A stretch of 64,000 nt of DNA. Origin: Cyanophora paradoxa. Taxonomy: Eukaryota > Glaucocystophyceae > Cyanophorales > Cyanophoraceae. Numbering within the stretch: position 1 is the first letter of the stretch; every line of letters begins with the position of its first letter. This document shows positions 35,501 through 45,184 of this stretch, piece after piece. The translations under genes were made by a program, and so were the position numbers. The notes under the pieces were generated by a model. The model had not been told where the DNA came from and made no database searches. It worked only from the letters and a program-made list of their open reading frames with translations. The stretch lies in contig QPMI01000507.1 in assembly GCA_004431415.1 (NCBI GenBank), positions 243,777-307,776 on the forward strand, written 5' to 3'.

Positions 35501-36542
35501 CTGTTTCACCTGTAAACGACCCATTCAGACTAACATAATGATCATTCAAAAATAGCCTTTCAGGTGTATTAATCGATTGGTAAAGTGTGACTCCATTAAA
35601 AACGTTTCCGATTGCATTCAATTGTGCAAAAACTGGCTGTTCGTCTATTTCGCTCCATGGGTGCCTATGGTTGCTATTGGTAATCTCTGAATAATCATGG
35701 GAGTGTTTTCCTGGTGGGAAGGTTGAGGGAGGATTTGTGATATGCTCCCATAAATGAGTATGGGCGAAATCTGTGATCTCTGACTTGGTGTGAGTGTGGT
35801 TGCTATTGGTGATCTGGGAGTAATCATGAGTGTGTGTAGCAGGTGGGAAGGTTAATGGCGGATTTGTGATATGTTCCCACAAGTGATTGTGTGCAAAATC
35901 TGTGATCTCTGACTTGGTGTGAGTGTGGTTGCTGTTGGTGATCTGGGAATAATCATGAGTGTGTGTAGCAGGTGGGAAGGTTAATGGCGGATTTGTGATA
36001 TGTTCCCATAAATGAGTGTGATCGAAGTCTGTTATTTGGGACTTCGTGTGTGTGTGGTTTTGGATCCAACCCTGAACCACATTTGAAGTAACAACAGCTT
36101 CTTTCCGTATATATATATTATTTGCACCTATTACAGGTGCTACAATGGGCACATCTGAACATACAAGGTTGCAAGTGATGGAGAATATGGTTTTAGGGGC
36201 GAATAGATTGCAATCAAAGGTCACAGTAGCTGGATCAATAGTAGGATCGACATTTGAACAGATCTGAAACATCCACCCTCCCACACAGTTGCAATTTAGA
36301 TTTCGAAAGGCTGTTCCTGCCATTGCATCCACATAGCCAATCCCATTTGCTATGTCATATATGTGACCAAACTCGTAACCAAAAATGTCATTCCACAGGT
36401 TGGAAGCCATAGCTCCCATCACATACCCTTTTAGATCTACTATCAGGTCATTGGATTCACTGGGTATATTGGCGTGGGTTATATAAAAATTATTATCCAA
36501 TACAGCATTCTTTATTGTCGTTTCTACTATGGGTTCAGTCAT
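32577..36542 (-). CDS. Phage-type fibre with HxH repeats and S74 chaperone (B2)
   Basis: A 1321-aa protein. Residues ~165-290 hold about three tandem repeats of NHTHTKSEITDF...LWEHITNPP...THTHDYSQITNS, the H-x-H metal-binding style of trimeric phage tail fibres. A middle beta-rich part has internal duplications (CRYFDI, GMISWDN-like strings recur). The C-terminus (~1222-1321) is an intramolecular chaperone of peptidase S74 type, with the Ser/Lys dyad in SDRRYKTDI and the LGLIAQDVEKVIPEVV and Y-T-A-L-V-P-V-L-I-E-A-V segments. S74 domains guide trimerisation and then cut themselves off. This suggests a trimeric attachment fibre on the particle. Confidence 0.88.
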   Translation of the reverse strand: MTEPIVETTIKNAVLDNNFYITHANIPSESNDLIVDLKGYVMGAMASNLWNDIFGYEFGHIYDIANGIGYVDAMAGTAFRNLNCNCVGGWMFQICSNVDPTIDPATVTFDCNLFAPKTIFSITCNLVCSDVPIVAPVIGANNIYIRKEAVVTSNVVQGWIQNHTHTKSQITDFDHTHLWEHITNPPLTFPPATHTHDYSQITNSNHTHTKSEITDFAHNHLWEHITNPPLTFPPATHTHDYSQITNSNHTHTKSEITDFAHTHLWEHITNPPSTFPPGKHSHDYSEITNSNHRHPWSEIDEQPVFAQLNAIGNVFNGVTLYQSINTPERLFLNDHYVSLNGSFTGETGTPMVGTLAVRLPRDPIVNGVYDGDFNVGVNDTFPSIYVTNYHPGETGQVENFSAAIQINVTDQSAYDGARPKIVFTREKVVNYLPVAGQPTDDHGKCEMAWIKTTSGGALEVNQRMAAKNLHNTTLSGVVTDDYLENKDYVTNTELQLAVTDFVTDTELTSALANYLPLTGGTVTGTVNATTLQIGGTTIPKGYDFDQLDMISSDRSANNWNLNWVARTGQTGCYTTPQYDEDCSDCFMRWTVPEGMKSFYIQLLNWRNCRYFDIYGETVNGYQHFLKRVNHYQAIQDSGIQDGTYNAIIYTSINCDFYKKIVVKGVKGRIHLTGVFGWSRQRATDNEVGMISWDNIFSKPSFYSAADLPQTATWPTNTWLKSTDNIERFWFGNGNTTYIRGYGNSDNVCVEFRNGSDLALLKSYNNGNLWVGGTLNVTTSVSAASITGTTINATTIDVATLKRNGYDVPKFYAFDDTVAGGAYQLSSGTWITGSGWQWDPGYNYGSYVYNSEYDDIAAPSTTWIQYTIPTALVNGTAFLTHLPWPNSRYFEIWGVRSNGTVVFITRVNNYQPHDGSSDNHHNGVNNVPIFLAGRFTHIRIYPKVGRVHIMGIGFTHDRAHSSSYGGHTGFIHWNNVYSKPTIPTSYLSLTDVTNSIGNITSFDVVSGWNSASVYFIGSWETGWKPTTDNPVEGFYSNIENDTTSGDYMQIEVPSGMRTCHVQYFCWTNCRYFDIGGYRNGRWNHIMRVNTYQNISNVADSNWHDGLTWTSFFCANFSHIRFIARKGRCHIGMIGWTKEVGRTAPANGMISWDNVFSKPGTAVWSHNTWLASTDGYSRFYFSSDGTTYIRGHGTYVCVWRDANDWDMASLDNVGTFWVRTQYLASDRRYKTDIKKLTGALPAIERLEGVSYKKKDTQNGKTCLGLIAQDVEKVIPEVVGKGKDGLLAIEYTALVPVLIEAVKELSQKCKSLQDQIDQIKNVTV

Positions 36543-36579
36543 TATACTCTATTATGGAATACTACAAAAATTAAGGTTG

Positions 36580-39500
36580 TTACATAACGTTTGGAACATG
36601 TTCATATATTCTCCCTTCTCGCTGTGCCATTTCCGCCATAAAGTCTCTATCATTATTCATCGTTTGCTCTGCCAATTCTTGTGCTCGTGATTTTTTGGGT
36701 GCTGCCCTATTTGCTGGTGGTCGGTCAGTCCTCACAACACTAAGACCATGCCCCTCGGCTGATCTCACCTCTAACCCTACATCTCCTTCGGCTGTTTGGG
36801 TCACATTCAGCTCAGGTGTGGAGTATTTATTACCTGCTCCTGCAATGGTTCTGTCTATGCATGCACAACACAAAGCTCGGAATTTGTATGCAAGCACAAG
36901 CCCAAGAGCACCGAGAATCGGCAAGAGAATCATAAGCACTAACGTTCCTGGATCAGTTCCCGGTGCTCCGACTGGATTCGTAGGATTTGTGGGATTATTA
37001 GGTGTTGTAGGATCAGTGGTAGGTGGGGTCTGTGGGTCTGACTCATCAGGAGGCAAGTTAGGATCTGAATCTGGGGGCGGTTCCGTCGACCCTGCTAATG
37101 AGGTTGGCGCTGTGTATGCATTCGCAAACACGATAGGAGCCGTCGCTGGATTTCCTGTGGAGGATCCTGAGATTGCACCATAGGTATCTGCGAGATACTT
37201 GTATAATTCCTGTGTCACAGGTGGATTGCTCACAGATCGACACACCCAAATATTGCATGTGGTATCATAGACTGTGTCCCTGATAAAGGGCGGTAGAGCC
37301 GTCCCACTGAATGACTCAAAGAGTCCATTTCGCGATAGCAACCTATGTCCTGTATCACAATTTCCGCCCTCATAATATTTGGTAGCCGAAATCGCACCTT
37401 GCACATAAATATTGCATGTCGAGTGCAATCCAATGTTATTTAGGTTAGGAGTGTATCTGTCATCGAGCCGGACAGTGCAAACCCATGGGGAAGCGGTTTT
37501 TATATATTTCTTATCGCCCACTTCGATGACATCTGTATTTGGGTGACTGTCAATTTGGGTAGCAATAGATTCATATCTGTAAGAGTAATAAACTAAGAGA
37601 CCATCTGTGGAGGATGTAAAATAAAAGAAGTCTCTCATGAAGTCTGTGGATCCAAAGAAGTCAGCATTGGTCGATGTTAGGGTGACTTTGGGATAGCTCA
37701 TGCTGACAGTCTCAGATGGATATGGAATATAAGAGGTGTAATAGCGATTTAACAGATAATAGTAAAATCCATCTGAGACATTCGAATGAGTGGGCAAGGT
37801 GACTGTTAAGGTCTTACTGCGATCCTCAAACGTTTTCTGTATGACAATGTTGCAAGTATTAATATATCGAGAATCGAAAAAGTAATTATTTGTGACTCTA
37901 TTATCGATCAAAGTCGCATTGGTTCCATTAAATACGAAATTCTGCCCATTAATTCTCGTAGTATGAATGTCGGTAACATCGAGAGGATACCTTATTTTTA
38001 ATCGGTCTTCGGGGTCAAATCGCGGAATAGTTCCTGTTGCCTTCCAACTCACAGTGAAGGGAGGAGAAAGGGAAACTGCTGGGATAACAGAGAGATTAAA
38101 TTTCGCAAAATACAACCCAACAGGGTATGATGTCAGAGCATATGTCACTGTTGCATTTCCGACAAGTGTGAAGCCGGTTGTTGTTATATTTGTGGCGACG
38201 AATGGAGAGTAGCCTGCTGGTGCATTTTGAAGTGATGTAGCCTGCTGGTGATAGGATTATAATAAGTAGTGTGATCCACCAATGAAACAGTGGGTATAGT
38301 CGTCTCGAAACCTGTGACACCCAACTGATCCCAAGTGAATGTATATGTAGGTTTGCCTACGTAAGCGACATAGACCCCATTTGCGAGCTGCTGAGGGTAT
38401 CCCTCGACAGTGTAGGTCTCAGTTTGCGAAACCGAGCGGGAAAGGTTACTATTATAGTCGGTGTAGCTGATCAGTGCATTATCATTGGTAAGAATCTGAT
38501 TAGGTCGGAGTGAGTGATTTAATGGAAGGATTAAATTGGAGGCAAACATGGAAACTCCATGCACCTCTGACCATCTCAGATTCGAGAGACCAACTCGGTA
38601 TGTGTTATCGATAGAAGGGTAAATGTTCCTTTTTGAGAGAATGTGAGCCAAAGAAATTGCAAGCGCTCCATCTGCTGCAAACAGTGCATTAATTTCGGAT
38701 TGCAAAGCCGCGATTTCGGTTGTGTGGGTCGTGAGGGTTCCATCCTGGCTGGAATCTTTGGTGTTCTTGCTCCTTTCAAACTCCAAAAACGCCTTTACGA
38801 TGTCCTTGCCTAAAAGATCGTTTATATTGTCTCTGGTAATGTAAACATGATCTGTTCTCAGTGCCTGTTTCTCTGTGGTAAAAGCCGGAATCTCCTCTGC
38901 AAATGATATAGTCGTTTTATCAAGTGCTAAGGATCTCACATTCGGAGCATTGGCGCCAATTATATCCACAACGTTCCCGTTTTCGACAATTTCTAAGGTC
39001 GGTTTCGCGGGGTCTAATGTGAAAACGCCCTCTGTAATCTGGGGAACCGATTCGCTCTTCTGAATCACAAAGGATTCGATGTTTAGGTTACAGGTTGCGA
39101 CATTGGTGGCGAAAAACGACTCGGAGTTGAGCGAGTTTACATTTAGGGTATCCGTAGTGATGTTACTTGCTGTAATGTTACTCGTCGTAAGATTACCTGC
39201 TGAGAGATCATGGACGACCTCTACCTTTGTTTTCCGTGTGGATACTCCCGCTATAAGTGTGCTATTATCCACGATTCTCATAGCTGCATTTTGGAAACCG
39301 CTCTCATCTTGAATGAAGAAGTTTAAGCGACCTCTATCGAATGCTTTTGGGATGTTCCTGCGATTATATCGCACCGTTTTCGGTAGCTGGCGGGTTGCCT
39401 GAATGCTGGCGACTCTGTTTCGTTCGTTATCATCAAGTAAAAAGTCGATTCCAAGTTTATGATCCCCTTTCTCGACGTTCATTAACTGCAAAGCTGCGGG

Positions 39501-39653
39501 TCTGCTCGGTGTCCCACTGACTGGATCTTCGCGGTCTGCATTGTAATTTATTCTCAGAGACCCGCGAATTTCAGTGTTTACCTGATCAGTGTCCTCTATC
39601 TGAGTGGTCGAATTAATAACTCGTGCGTCTGGTCGCGGATTCAGGAACGACAT
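36580..39653 (-). pseudogene. Membrane-anchored fibre/spike protein with internal deletion (B2)
   Basis: This is the homologue of 6572-9757. It retains the full C-terminus: a Pro/Asp/Thr-rich stalk, a transmembrane helix (VLMILLPILGALGLVLAY), a Cys-rich juxtamembrane string and a basic tail of about 90 residues. Relative to B1 about 640 bp are missing near 38230-38260, with a few filler bases (CCTGCTGGT), so the two halves are out of frame. The layout suggests a type I-like anchored fibre with a long outer part. A membrane anchor is unusual for a naked icosahedral particle and may point to an inner membrane or cell-surface display. Confidence 0.75.
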
Positions 39654-39696
39654 CCTCTTTATAAACAAAGAAGATATATAAGAAGTATATAAGATA

Positions 39697-41188
39697 ATGA
39701 AGACCGTTTTATGTCTGAGTGGTGGAGGGTCGCGTGGAATAATCGAGGCTGCTATACTGGCACAGATTGAAGCCCAAACCGGTAAACGAATCCAACAGCT
39801 ATTCGACTGCTTTGCGGGAACATCCACAGGTGGATTAATCGCGCTCCTTTTGAATATCAAGGGAACCGATGGCGCCCCTAAATATACTGCTACTGATATT
39901 CTGGCGCTCTACAAAGCGAAACTACCGCTGATTTTCGCGAATCCACGAGTGCTTACATCGATTGTGCAACGCCCCAAGTATGAAGCCACGAATTTAGAAG
40001 CTGTGGCTCTGGAACTCTGCGGCTCAGCGACTATGGCGGATCTCTATAAACCCACCATCGTGACTGCGTTCGACACGGTTCAAATGTCCCCGTTTTTATT
40101 TCAAGCAATGATGAAGATATTAATGGGATGCTTGTGCGCGATGCTGCAAGGGCTACCTCGGCTGCTCCGACCTATTTCGAGCCGAAACAAGTCACAGTCG
40201 CCGGAAGAACATACTGTTTAATTGATGGTTGCATGAGTGGAAATAATTCGCCCGGGTTTGCGGCTACACATTCGCCCGCACTTTATTCGGAAACTCTTGC
40301 GAGGAGGAGCTTATCGTGGTCTCGATTACGGCGGGTCACGTCCAAGACTCTGATAAGGCGACATCTGGATATTCGTACGACACTATGAAAAATTGGGGGA
40401 TCGTGCAATGGATGCTAAGCGCCACAGGATCGCCAATTCTCAGCATGTTCTTAGAGTCGAGTGATCTAAACGCCCACGTAAAGCTACTGGAACTTTTACC
40501 CAGAAACGATGATCAGAATTACGATCGCTACTATAAGCTGAGCGTTCCTTTACCGAAAGATAAAATGACCCTCGATACTATCACAACGAGTCACCTGCAA
40601 TATTTGGAAACGGAAGCGCTCGCGTTTGTTTCCGCACAGCAAACGTATTTTAATGCGATGTATTCAGTGCTGACGATGAATATATCAGAGGGAGACGTTC
40701 CCATTATTAATCTGTCCGGGTGCACAGATGTAAGCGCACCCCCGGAGTCTAACTGGGTGCCGCTCGATAATAGCGCCTTTATTGCGGAATTTGGCACAGC
40801 TTCTGATGCCCGCTGGTCAAATGCTACGGGGTGGGTGGGATTTACTAACCCGCCGCAAGGTAGTAGGTCGGGAGGCAATTATTTACGCATTGATTTTCCG
40901 CGTCTGTTTATGCTTTCCTCTATAAAAATGAAGCCGGCTGCAAATGGAAACTACATTAAAACGTTTGAGATCGATTACCAATTAACTCCGGGAGTTTCGG
41001 CACTTGTCACATACACAGAAGCCGGCGCGACGAGAGTGTTCACCAATGCAAATCAAATAGCCGAAAGTGCTGATCCCGACGAACATTTCTTAGCGAACCC
41101 GAGATCTGTGAGAACCCTCGTAATCTGGGTGCTCACGACGAACGTAGCTTCGGCATGCCGAATAGATTTCGAGGGCTACTACGTGTGA
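39697..41188 (+). pseudogene. Patatin-like phospholipase, two frameshifts (B2)
   Basis: The copy matches 9801-11294 nearly throughout, including GGGSRG, GTSTG, the DG Asp and the F5/8C-like end. It has lost one base from a C run near 40090 and one from a G run near 40255, giving three overlapping frames. Both differences are in homopolymers, so a consensus error is possible. The divergent spacer to the spike (39654-39696) is as in B1. Confidence 0.8.
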
Positions 41189-41195
41189 ACAGCGC

Positions 41196-42041
41196 TTAAT
41201 CCGTGATCACTTCCAGCTGAAACGAGTATGAGAGACCGTTTATATCCGCAACAGAGCCCCGCCATTTTCGAAGCGAAATTGTGAGACGATCTAAATCGAG
41301 TTGCGATGTGACATTTACGAAAGGGATGCTTGCGCTCGGTTCGTGGTAAAAGGAATATCTACCAAAGTCCGAGTTCATCTGAATTCGCAATAGATAGGAG
41401 TCGTCGAAATTGTTCTGTCTCCCAGTAACCGCTGCGAATTTGGTAAACGGGCGGAGCTCTTCGATATCAAGGTAAATATATGGAATTGCATTAAAGTCGA
41501 CCATTTTCGGGCATATAATCGCGTAGCGACTGGGGTAATCTCTGAGTGGAACCGGCACTGGTTCTGGTGTGCTGGCGTAAACCACTCCGGGTTCTATGCC
41601 GAGACAGTCACAGAACTCCTGGTCTGAGCTCTCTAATGTAAAAGGGCTATTCGGAGATGAGAACACGAAGCGGTTCGTAGACAGAGCGAGAGAATAGGAA
41701 ACCGGGAAGAGACCGAGCGGATCAAAAGAACCGCCCGCAAATCCGAGTAAAGCATCACTGTTTAGAGCTCTCTCTTTTGGATATCGTTCGTTATCAGCAT
41801 CGACGTAATAATAATCGTTTACGCTGGGAATCGGTGCTATCATTTTGGATGCGGGGATTACTGTGGGCTCTTCGTTCAGAAGCGTTATAGTTATTGTCTG
41901 ATCGGGCGGAACAACATAAGAGCTATTGGGAATCTCAGCGGATAGCACACGAAATCGTCGCACATTATTAAGGCGCGTTTTCAAGTGCAGCACGCCGTTT
42001 TCAAGGTCTCTACTGTCGCAATTTATTGTTATTCTTTTCAT
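41196..42041 (-). CDS. Minor capsid (penton-like) protein 1 (B2)
   Basis: An intact 281-aa copy of the protein at 11330-12175 with a handful of substitutions. It keeps the CDSRDLENG start and SAEIPNSSY. It ends seven bases from the patatin stop in convergent orientation and diverges from the second minor capsid gene across 16 bp. Conservation between B1 and B2 supports function. Confidence 0.75.
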   Translation of the reverse strand: MKRITINCDSRDLENGVLHLKTRLNNVRRFRVLSAEIPNSSYVVPPDQTITITLLNEEPTVIPASKMIAPIPSVNDYYYVDADNERYPKERALNSDALLGFAGGSFDPLGLFPVSYSLALSTNRFVFSSPNSPFTLESSDQEFCDCLGIEPGVVYASTPEPVPVPLRDYPSRYAIICPKMVDFNAIPYIYLDIEELRPFTKFAAVTGRQNNFDDSYLLRIQMNSDFGRYSFYHEPSASIPFVNVTSQLDLDRLTISLRKWRGSVADINGLSYSFQLEVITD

Positions 42042-42057
42042 AATCTATTATAGTAAG

Positions 42058-42984
42058 ATGAAAGAATACCTGAGCTTTTCGAGCGATGATCGCGATGAGG
42101 AGTTTACTCAGCCAAACCAGTATGTAGTGACATTACCCCGTCGCTATGACAACGTAAAATCGGTGCGCCTGGTGCAGGCAACGGTTCCCAATGTTCTTTC
42201 GACCGTGACAAACGATATAGACGCGACTGGTGCAACCATCGAGCGCATGGAACTCTATTTCTCGGTCACAGCTTCGGATTCCGGATTCGTGACCATCACA
42301 ATCCCCAAAGGATTTTACACCAAAGACGACCTTGCCGCAAAAGTCACAGAAAGACTCGAAGCAGCTCGCCTTTCAGATTTCGGTGGAAAATATATTAAAT
42401 GCCGCTATAATACTACTTCAAAGATCTATGAGTTTTTCAGTGATAGTAACTTTTGGTTCAAGTTCTCCAAAGCTTCCCCTGAAACACTCAGAAAATCCAG
42501 TAACCGCAAAGCAATCGCTAAGAAACTCGCAATATTCGGTTTCAAAGAAATTCAACTATATGTTTACGAGACATTTACCCCTCTTGCAAGCGATACATTC
42601 CTTGTGTTTAATCCTGGGACGGGAACTGTGACACTCAATCGACGCATTCGCGGCTATACTCGTGGAGATGAGACCCCGGCGGCGATGATCTGGCTATATA
42701 TTGACGAATTTGCGCCGTTTATTCGCTCAGTCAACAAGCACGTCGATGGTTATTTCATACGCATTCCAATCCCACAGGAACTCGAACACGGTGATATCTA
42801 CCACTTCGACACGTCCACTACGGTGCCTCTCATTCGTGAATTCCGCGAATTAAAATCGTTCGACCGCTTGACGATTAAACTCATCGACCATGATGGCGCT
42901 CTCTTAGATTTCGGGGGTTGGGCGCATTATTTCACTTTTGAAATCGAAACCTACGACGCACCGCCCGAAATGAATTTCTACTAA
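42058..42984 (+). CDS. Minor capsid (penton-like) protein 2 (B2)
   Basis: An intact 308-aa copy of 12192-13118 starting MKEYLSFSSDDRDEEF, with only scattered changes (for example K to Q in PNQYVVTLP). It is followed by the TTATTTTCTGAT promoter variant (42995-43006) and MCP. Confidence 0.8.
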   Translation: MKEYLSFSSDDRDEEFTQPNQYVVTLPRRYDNVKSVRLVQATVPNVLSTVTNDIDATGATIERMELYFSVTASDSGFVTITIPKGFYTKDDLAAKVTERLEAARLSDFGGKYIKCRYNTTSKIYEFFSDSNFWFKFSKASPETLRKSSNRKAIAKKLAIFGFKEIQLYVYETFTPLASDTFLVFNPGTGTVTLNRRIRGYTRGDETPAAMIWLYIDEFAPFIRSVNKHVDGYFIRIPIPQELEHGDIYHFDTSTTVPLIREFRELKSFDRLTIKLIDHDGALLDFGGWAHYFTFEIETYDAPPEMNFY

Positions 42985-42994
42985 GCCCTTTAAA

Positions 42995-43006
42995 TTATTT
43001 TCTGAT
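42995..43006 (+). promoter_or_regulatory. Variant promoter motif before MCP (B2)
   Basis: TTATTTTCTGAT, 25 bp before the ATG, has the same sequence and spacing as B1. Confidence 0.5.
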
Positions 43007-43031
43007 CCCAAAGATAAGAGAAGAAACGCTC

Positions 43032-44345
43032 ATGGAGACTAACAGCCAATTCCAGCGCCCAACGCTGAAATCTATGCTCACCACCGATGACTACAAGGAT
43101 TATTTCCTAAACAAGTCGCTGGTCATTGGAACGTCCTCTGGCACTAAGCCACTTCGAGTTCTGGTCGCCCCCGATACCGAACCAACCAATGCCCTCGGTA
43201 ACCGAGTAGTTTTCAAAATCCCCCGCTACCATTTCCTGAATGGTCTCGCGCTGCAACTCGATCTTAACCCGATCACCCTCACTGATCTCACGAATGGTGT
43301 CGCTGGAACTACTGGCTACCTTCGCGTTATTGGATCGCTAATTAAGCGCATTGAAATCTCTCACGCTTCATTCCGCTATGTTGTCCCGGAAGATTTCGTC
43401 ACCCAGTATTTTCTACTGATGACTGAACAGGGCGAACTCGATAAGAAACTTCGCTATGTCGGTGGTCTTGTCGGAACCGCTGGTAACACTGTCGGTGGAA
43501 CCTACGAAATCGATTTACCCTCTCCTTTCGAAAAGGCGATGTTCCCACTTTGCGCTCTGAACTCTGAGATCACAGTAGAAATCGAATTCAAGGCACAAGG
43601 GGATGGTATCATCGAGGATGTGAATAATGTTGCTACTATTGCGGTTACCAACAATGGCGCTTCCCTTCAAGTGCTGAAACCCCGCGTTATTTGCAAGGTA
43701 GTAAATGCCGATGAGGCGGTTGTATCTGAGACCATTGCCCGTGTTAAATCGACTGGCATCGCGATCCCCTACAACGAAATCGGTTTCCTACACACAGATT
43801 TCCAGCCGACCGCCTCCGGTTCGCGAGTCAATCTCTCGCAACTCACAGGTGCGGGTCTCATCCACACTCTCGTATTCTCTGTGCGCCAAAACGCGAAGAC
43901 AAAGGTGAACAACGGAACTCTCTCGGTTCTGGCTCCTCGTGCACTCAGAACCAACGCCGTAAGCTTCTATGTGGAACTTAACAATAACCGCCTTTACTCA
44001 AATACTTCGCTTCCTCTCATGATTGCCGCGACCGAACTTCAAGAGAAATATAATTCGGCGATCTTTACCGAGAGCACAAGCTACCCCGCTCTCACTGGCA
44101 TTTACTTCGGTGCCGGAAACGGAAAGGCGTCGCTTCTAAACCAAGAGAATACGGGCTACATCGATGCCACAGGCACATCGGCGTTCGATCTGGTCTTCGA
44201 ATTCAACGGTGTCACAACGGCAGCCGAAGGTTCATCAGAATGGTATGCGGGTGCCGCTTATCAGAAGATGCAAATTCAGTGCATTGCCCTCGCTCATAAC
44301 ATAATGATAATTGGTGCCGACGGAATCAGGCGTGTAAGTAGCTAA
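43032..44345 (+). CDS. Major capsid protein, double-jelly-roll type (B2)
   Basis: A 437-aa protein nearly identical to 13166-14479; the visible changes are a short DTNNVAN to DVNNVAT segment plus silent sites. Dominance of silent changes suggests selection on the protein since the two copies split. An HNH-AP2 gene has entered directly after it. Confidence 0.82.
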   Translation: METNSQFQRPTLKSMLTTDDYKDYFLNKSLVIGTSSGTKPLRVLVAPDTEPTNALGNRVVFKIPRYHFLNGLALQLDLNPITLTDLTNGVAGTTGYLRVIGSLIKRIEISHASFRYVVPEDFVTQYFLLMTEQGELDKKLRYVGGLVGTAGNTVGGTYEIDLPSPFEKAMFPLCALNSEITVEIEFKAQGDGIIEDVNNVATIAVTNNGASLQVLKPRVICKVVNADEAVVSETIARVKSTGIAIPYNEIGFLHTDFQPTASGSRVNLSQLTGAGLIHTLVFSVRQNAKTKVNNGTLSVLAPRALRTNAVSFYVELNNNRLYSNTSLPLMIAATELQEKYNSAIFTESTSYPALTGIYFGAGNGKASLLNQENTGYIDATGTSAFDLVFEFNGVTTAAEGSSEWYAGAAYQKMQIQCIALAHNIMIIGADGIRRVSS

Positions 44346-44417
44346 GGAATTCGTCGGACAAAAAATGACGTTCTTTTTATCTTTTGCCCATTTAAGGACA
44401 AGACAATTTACAGTATT

Positions 44418-45134
44418 ATGGAATACGGCGGACAAATGGAAGGCATTAGGCGAATTGCACTTAATGGAAAGCATGGAGAAGGCAAATTTGCGCTTGTCGA
44501 TGAAGCAGACTATGAGCATGTCACTAAAATCAGTAAGTGGTATTTTCATAATGTCAGAGGTTACGCATGGGGCTATGTTGGAAAGGGCAAGAATATTGAC
44601 ATGCACAAGTGGATTATGGGAAGCCGCGATGGGCACTTTGTAGATCACATTAGCAGAGATAAATTGGATAATAGGCGTTGCAATCTTCGCTTTTTAACCC
44701 CGCAAGAGAGCGTCATTAACACTGGCGTGAGACGAACAAATAAGTCAGGTCTCAAAGGAGTGATGCAGAGAAAAGACACTGGAAAATGGAGAGCTGAAAT
44801 TCAAAAGAACGGAATTTCTTATAATCTCGGATGCTTCAACACGAAAGAAGAAGCCGCAGCAGCATACAATGCAAAAGCAACCGAACTGTTCGGCGATCTT
44901 GCGGTTCTTAATGATGTGGATCCTGTAAATCTAACTCGTAGATTGCTGAAATCAACGAATTCGAGTGGTTATCGTGGTGTCAATCTAACGAGATCTGGAA
45001 AGTGGGAAGCGAATTTCATGCATAACAAACAGAGATGGCGCAAAATATGTGACACAAAGGAAGACGCAGCTCGATTTTACAATGAGAAAGCCGCCGAAAT
45101 TCTGGGTGATAAAGCGATCCTAAACGAAATCTAA
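44418..45134 (+). CDS. HNH homing endonuclease with two AP2 domains (B2 only)
   Basis: A 238-aa protein. The HNH core spans about 40-95: D-M-H-K-W-I-M, then HFVDHISRDKLDNRRCNLRF. Two AP2 DNA-binding domains follow, SGLKGVMQR...W-R-A-E-I...AYNAKATELFG and SGYRGVNL...W-E-A-N-F...FYNEKAAEILG. This architecture is typical of free-standing homing endonucleases of phages and large viruses, which cut alleles lacking them. B1 has the unoccupied site: MCP and ATPase are joined there by a 58-bp spacer. Start at MEYGGQ; a slightly later start is possible. Confidence 0.88.
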   Translation: MEYGGQMEGIRRIALNGKHGEGKFALVDEADYEHVTKISKWYFHNVRGYAWGYVGKGKNIDMHKWIMGSRDGHFVDHISRDKLDNRRCNLRFLTPQESVINTGVRRTNKSGLKGVMQRKDTGKWRAEIQKNGISYNLGCFNTKEEAAAAYNAKATELFGDLAVLNDVDPVNLTRRLLKSTNSSGYRGVNLTRSGKWEANFMHNKQRWRKICDTKEDAARFYNEKAAEILGDKAILNEI

Positions 45135-45154
45135 ACCAATTACCACATTCAGTC

Positions 45155-45167
45155 TTATTTTTCTATT
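45155..45167 (+). promoter_or_regulatory. Variant promoter motif before ATPase (B2)
   Basis: TTATTTTTCTATT is kept 17 bp before the ATPase ATG, although the HNH-AP2 gene was inserted just upstream; the insertion therefore spared the promoter. Confidence 0.45.
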
Positions 45168-45184
45168 GTTTTTATAGTGAAAGA

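Noticed and set aside
32577-36542. Tailed-phage origin of the whole region because of phage-like fibres
   Set aside because: Capsid, penton, packaging ATPase, integrase, TIR and 6-bp duplication all fit Polinton-like elements. No portal, terminase, tape measure or tail-tube gene is present.
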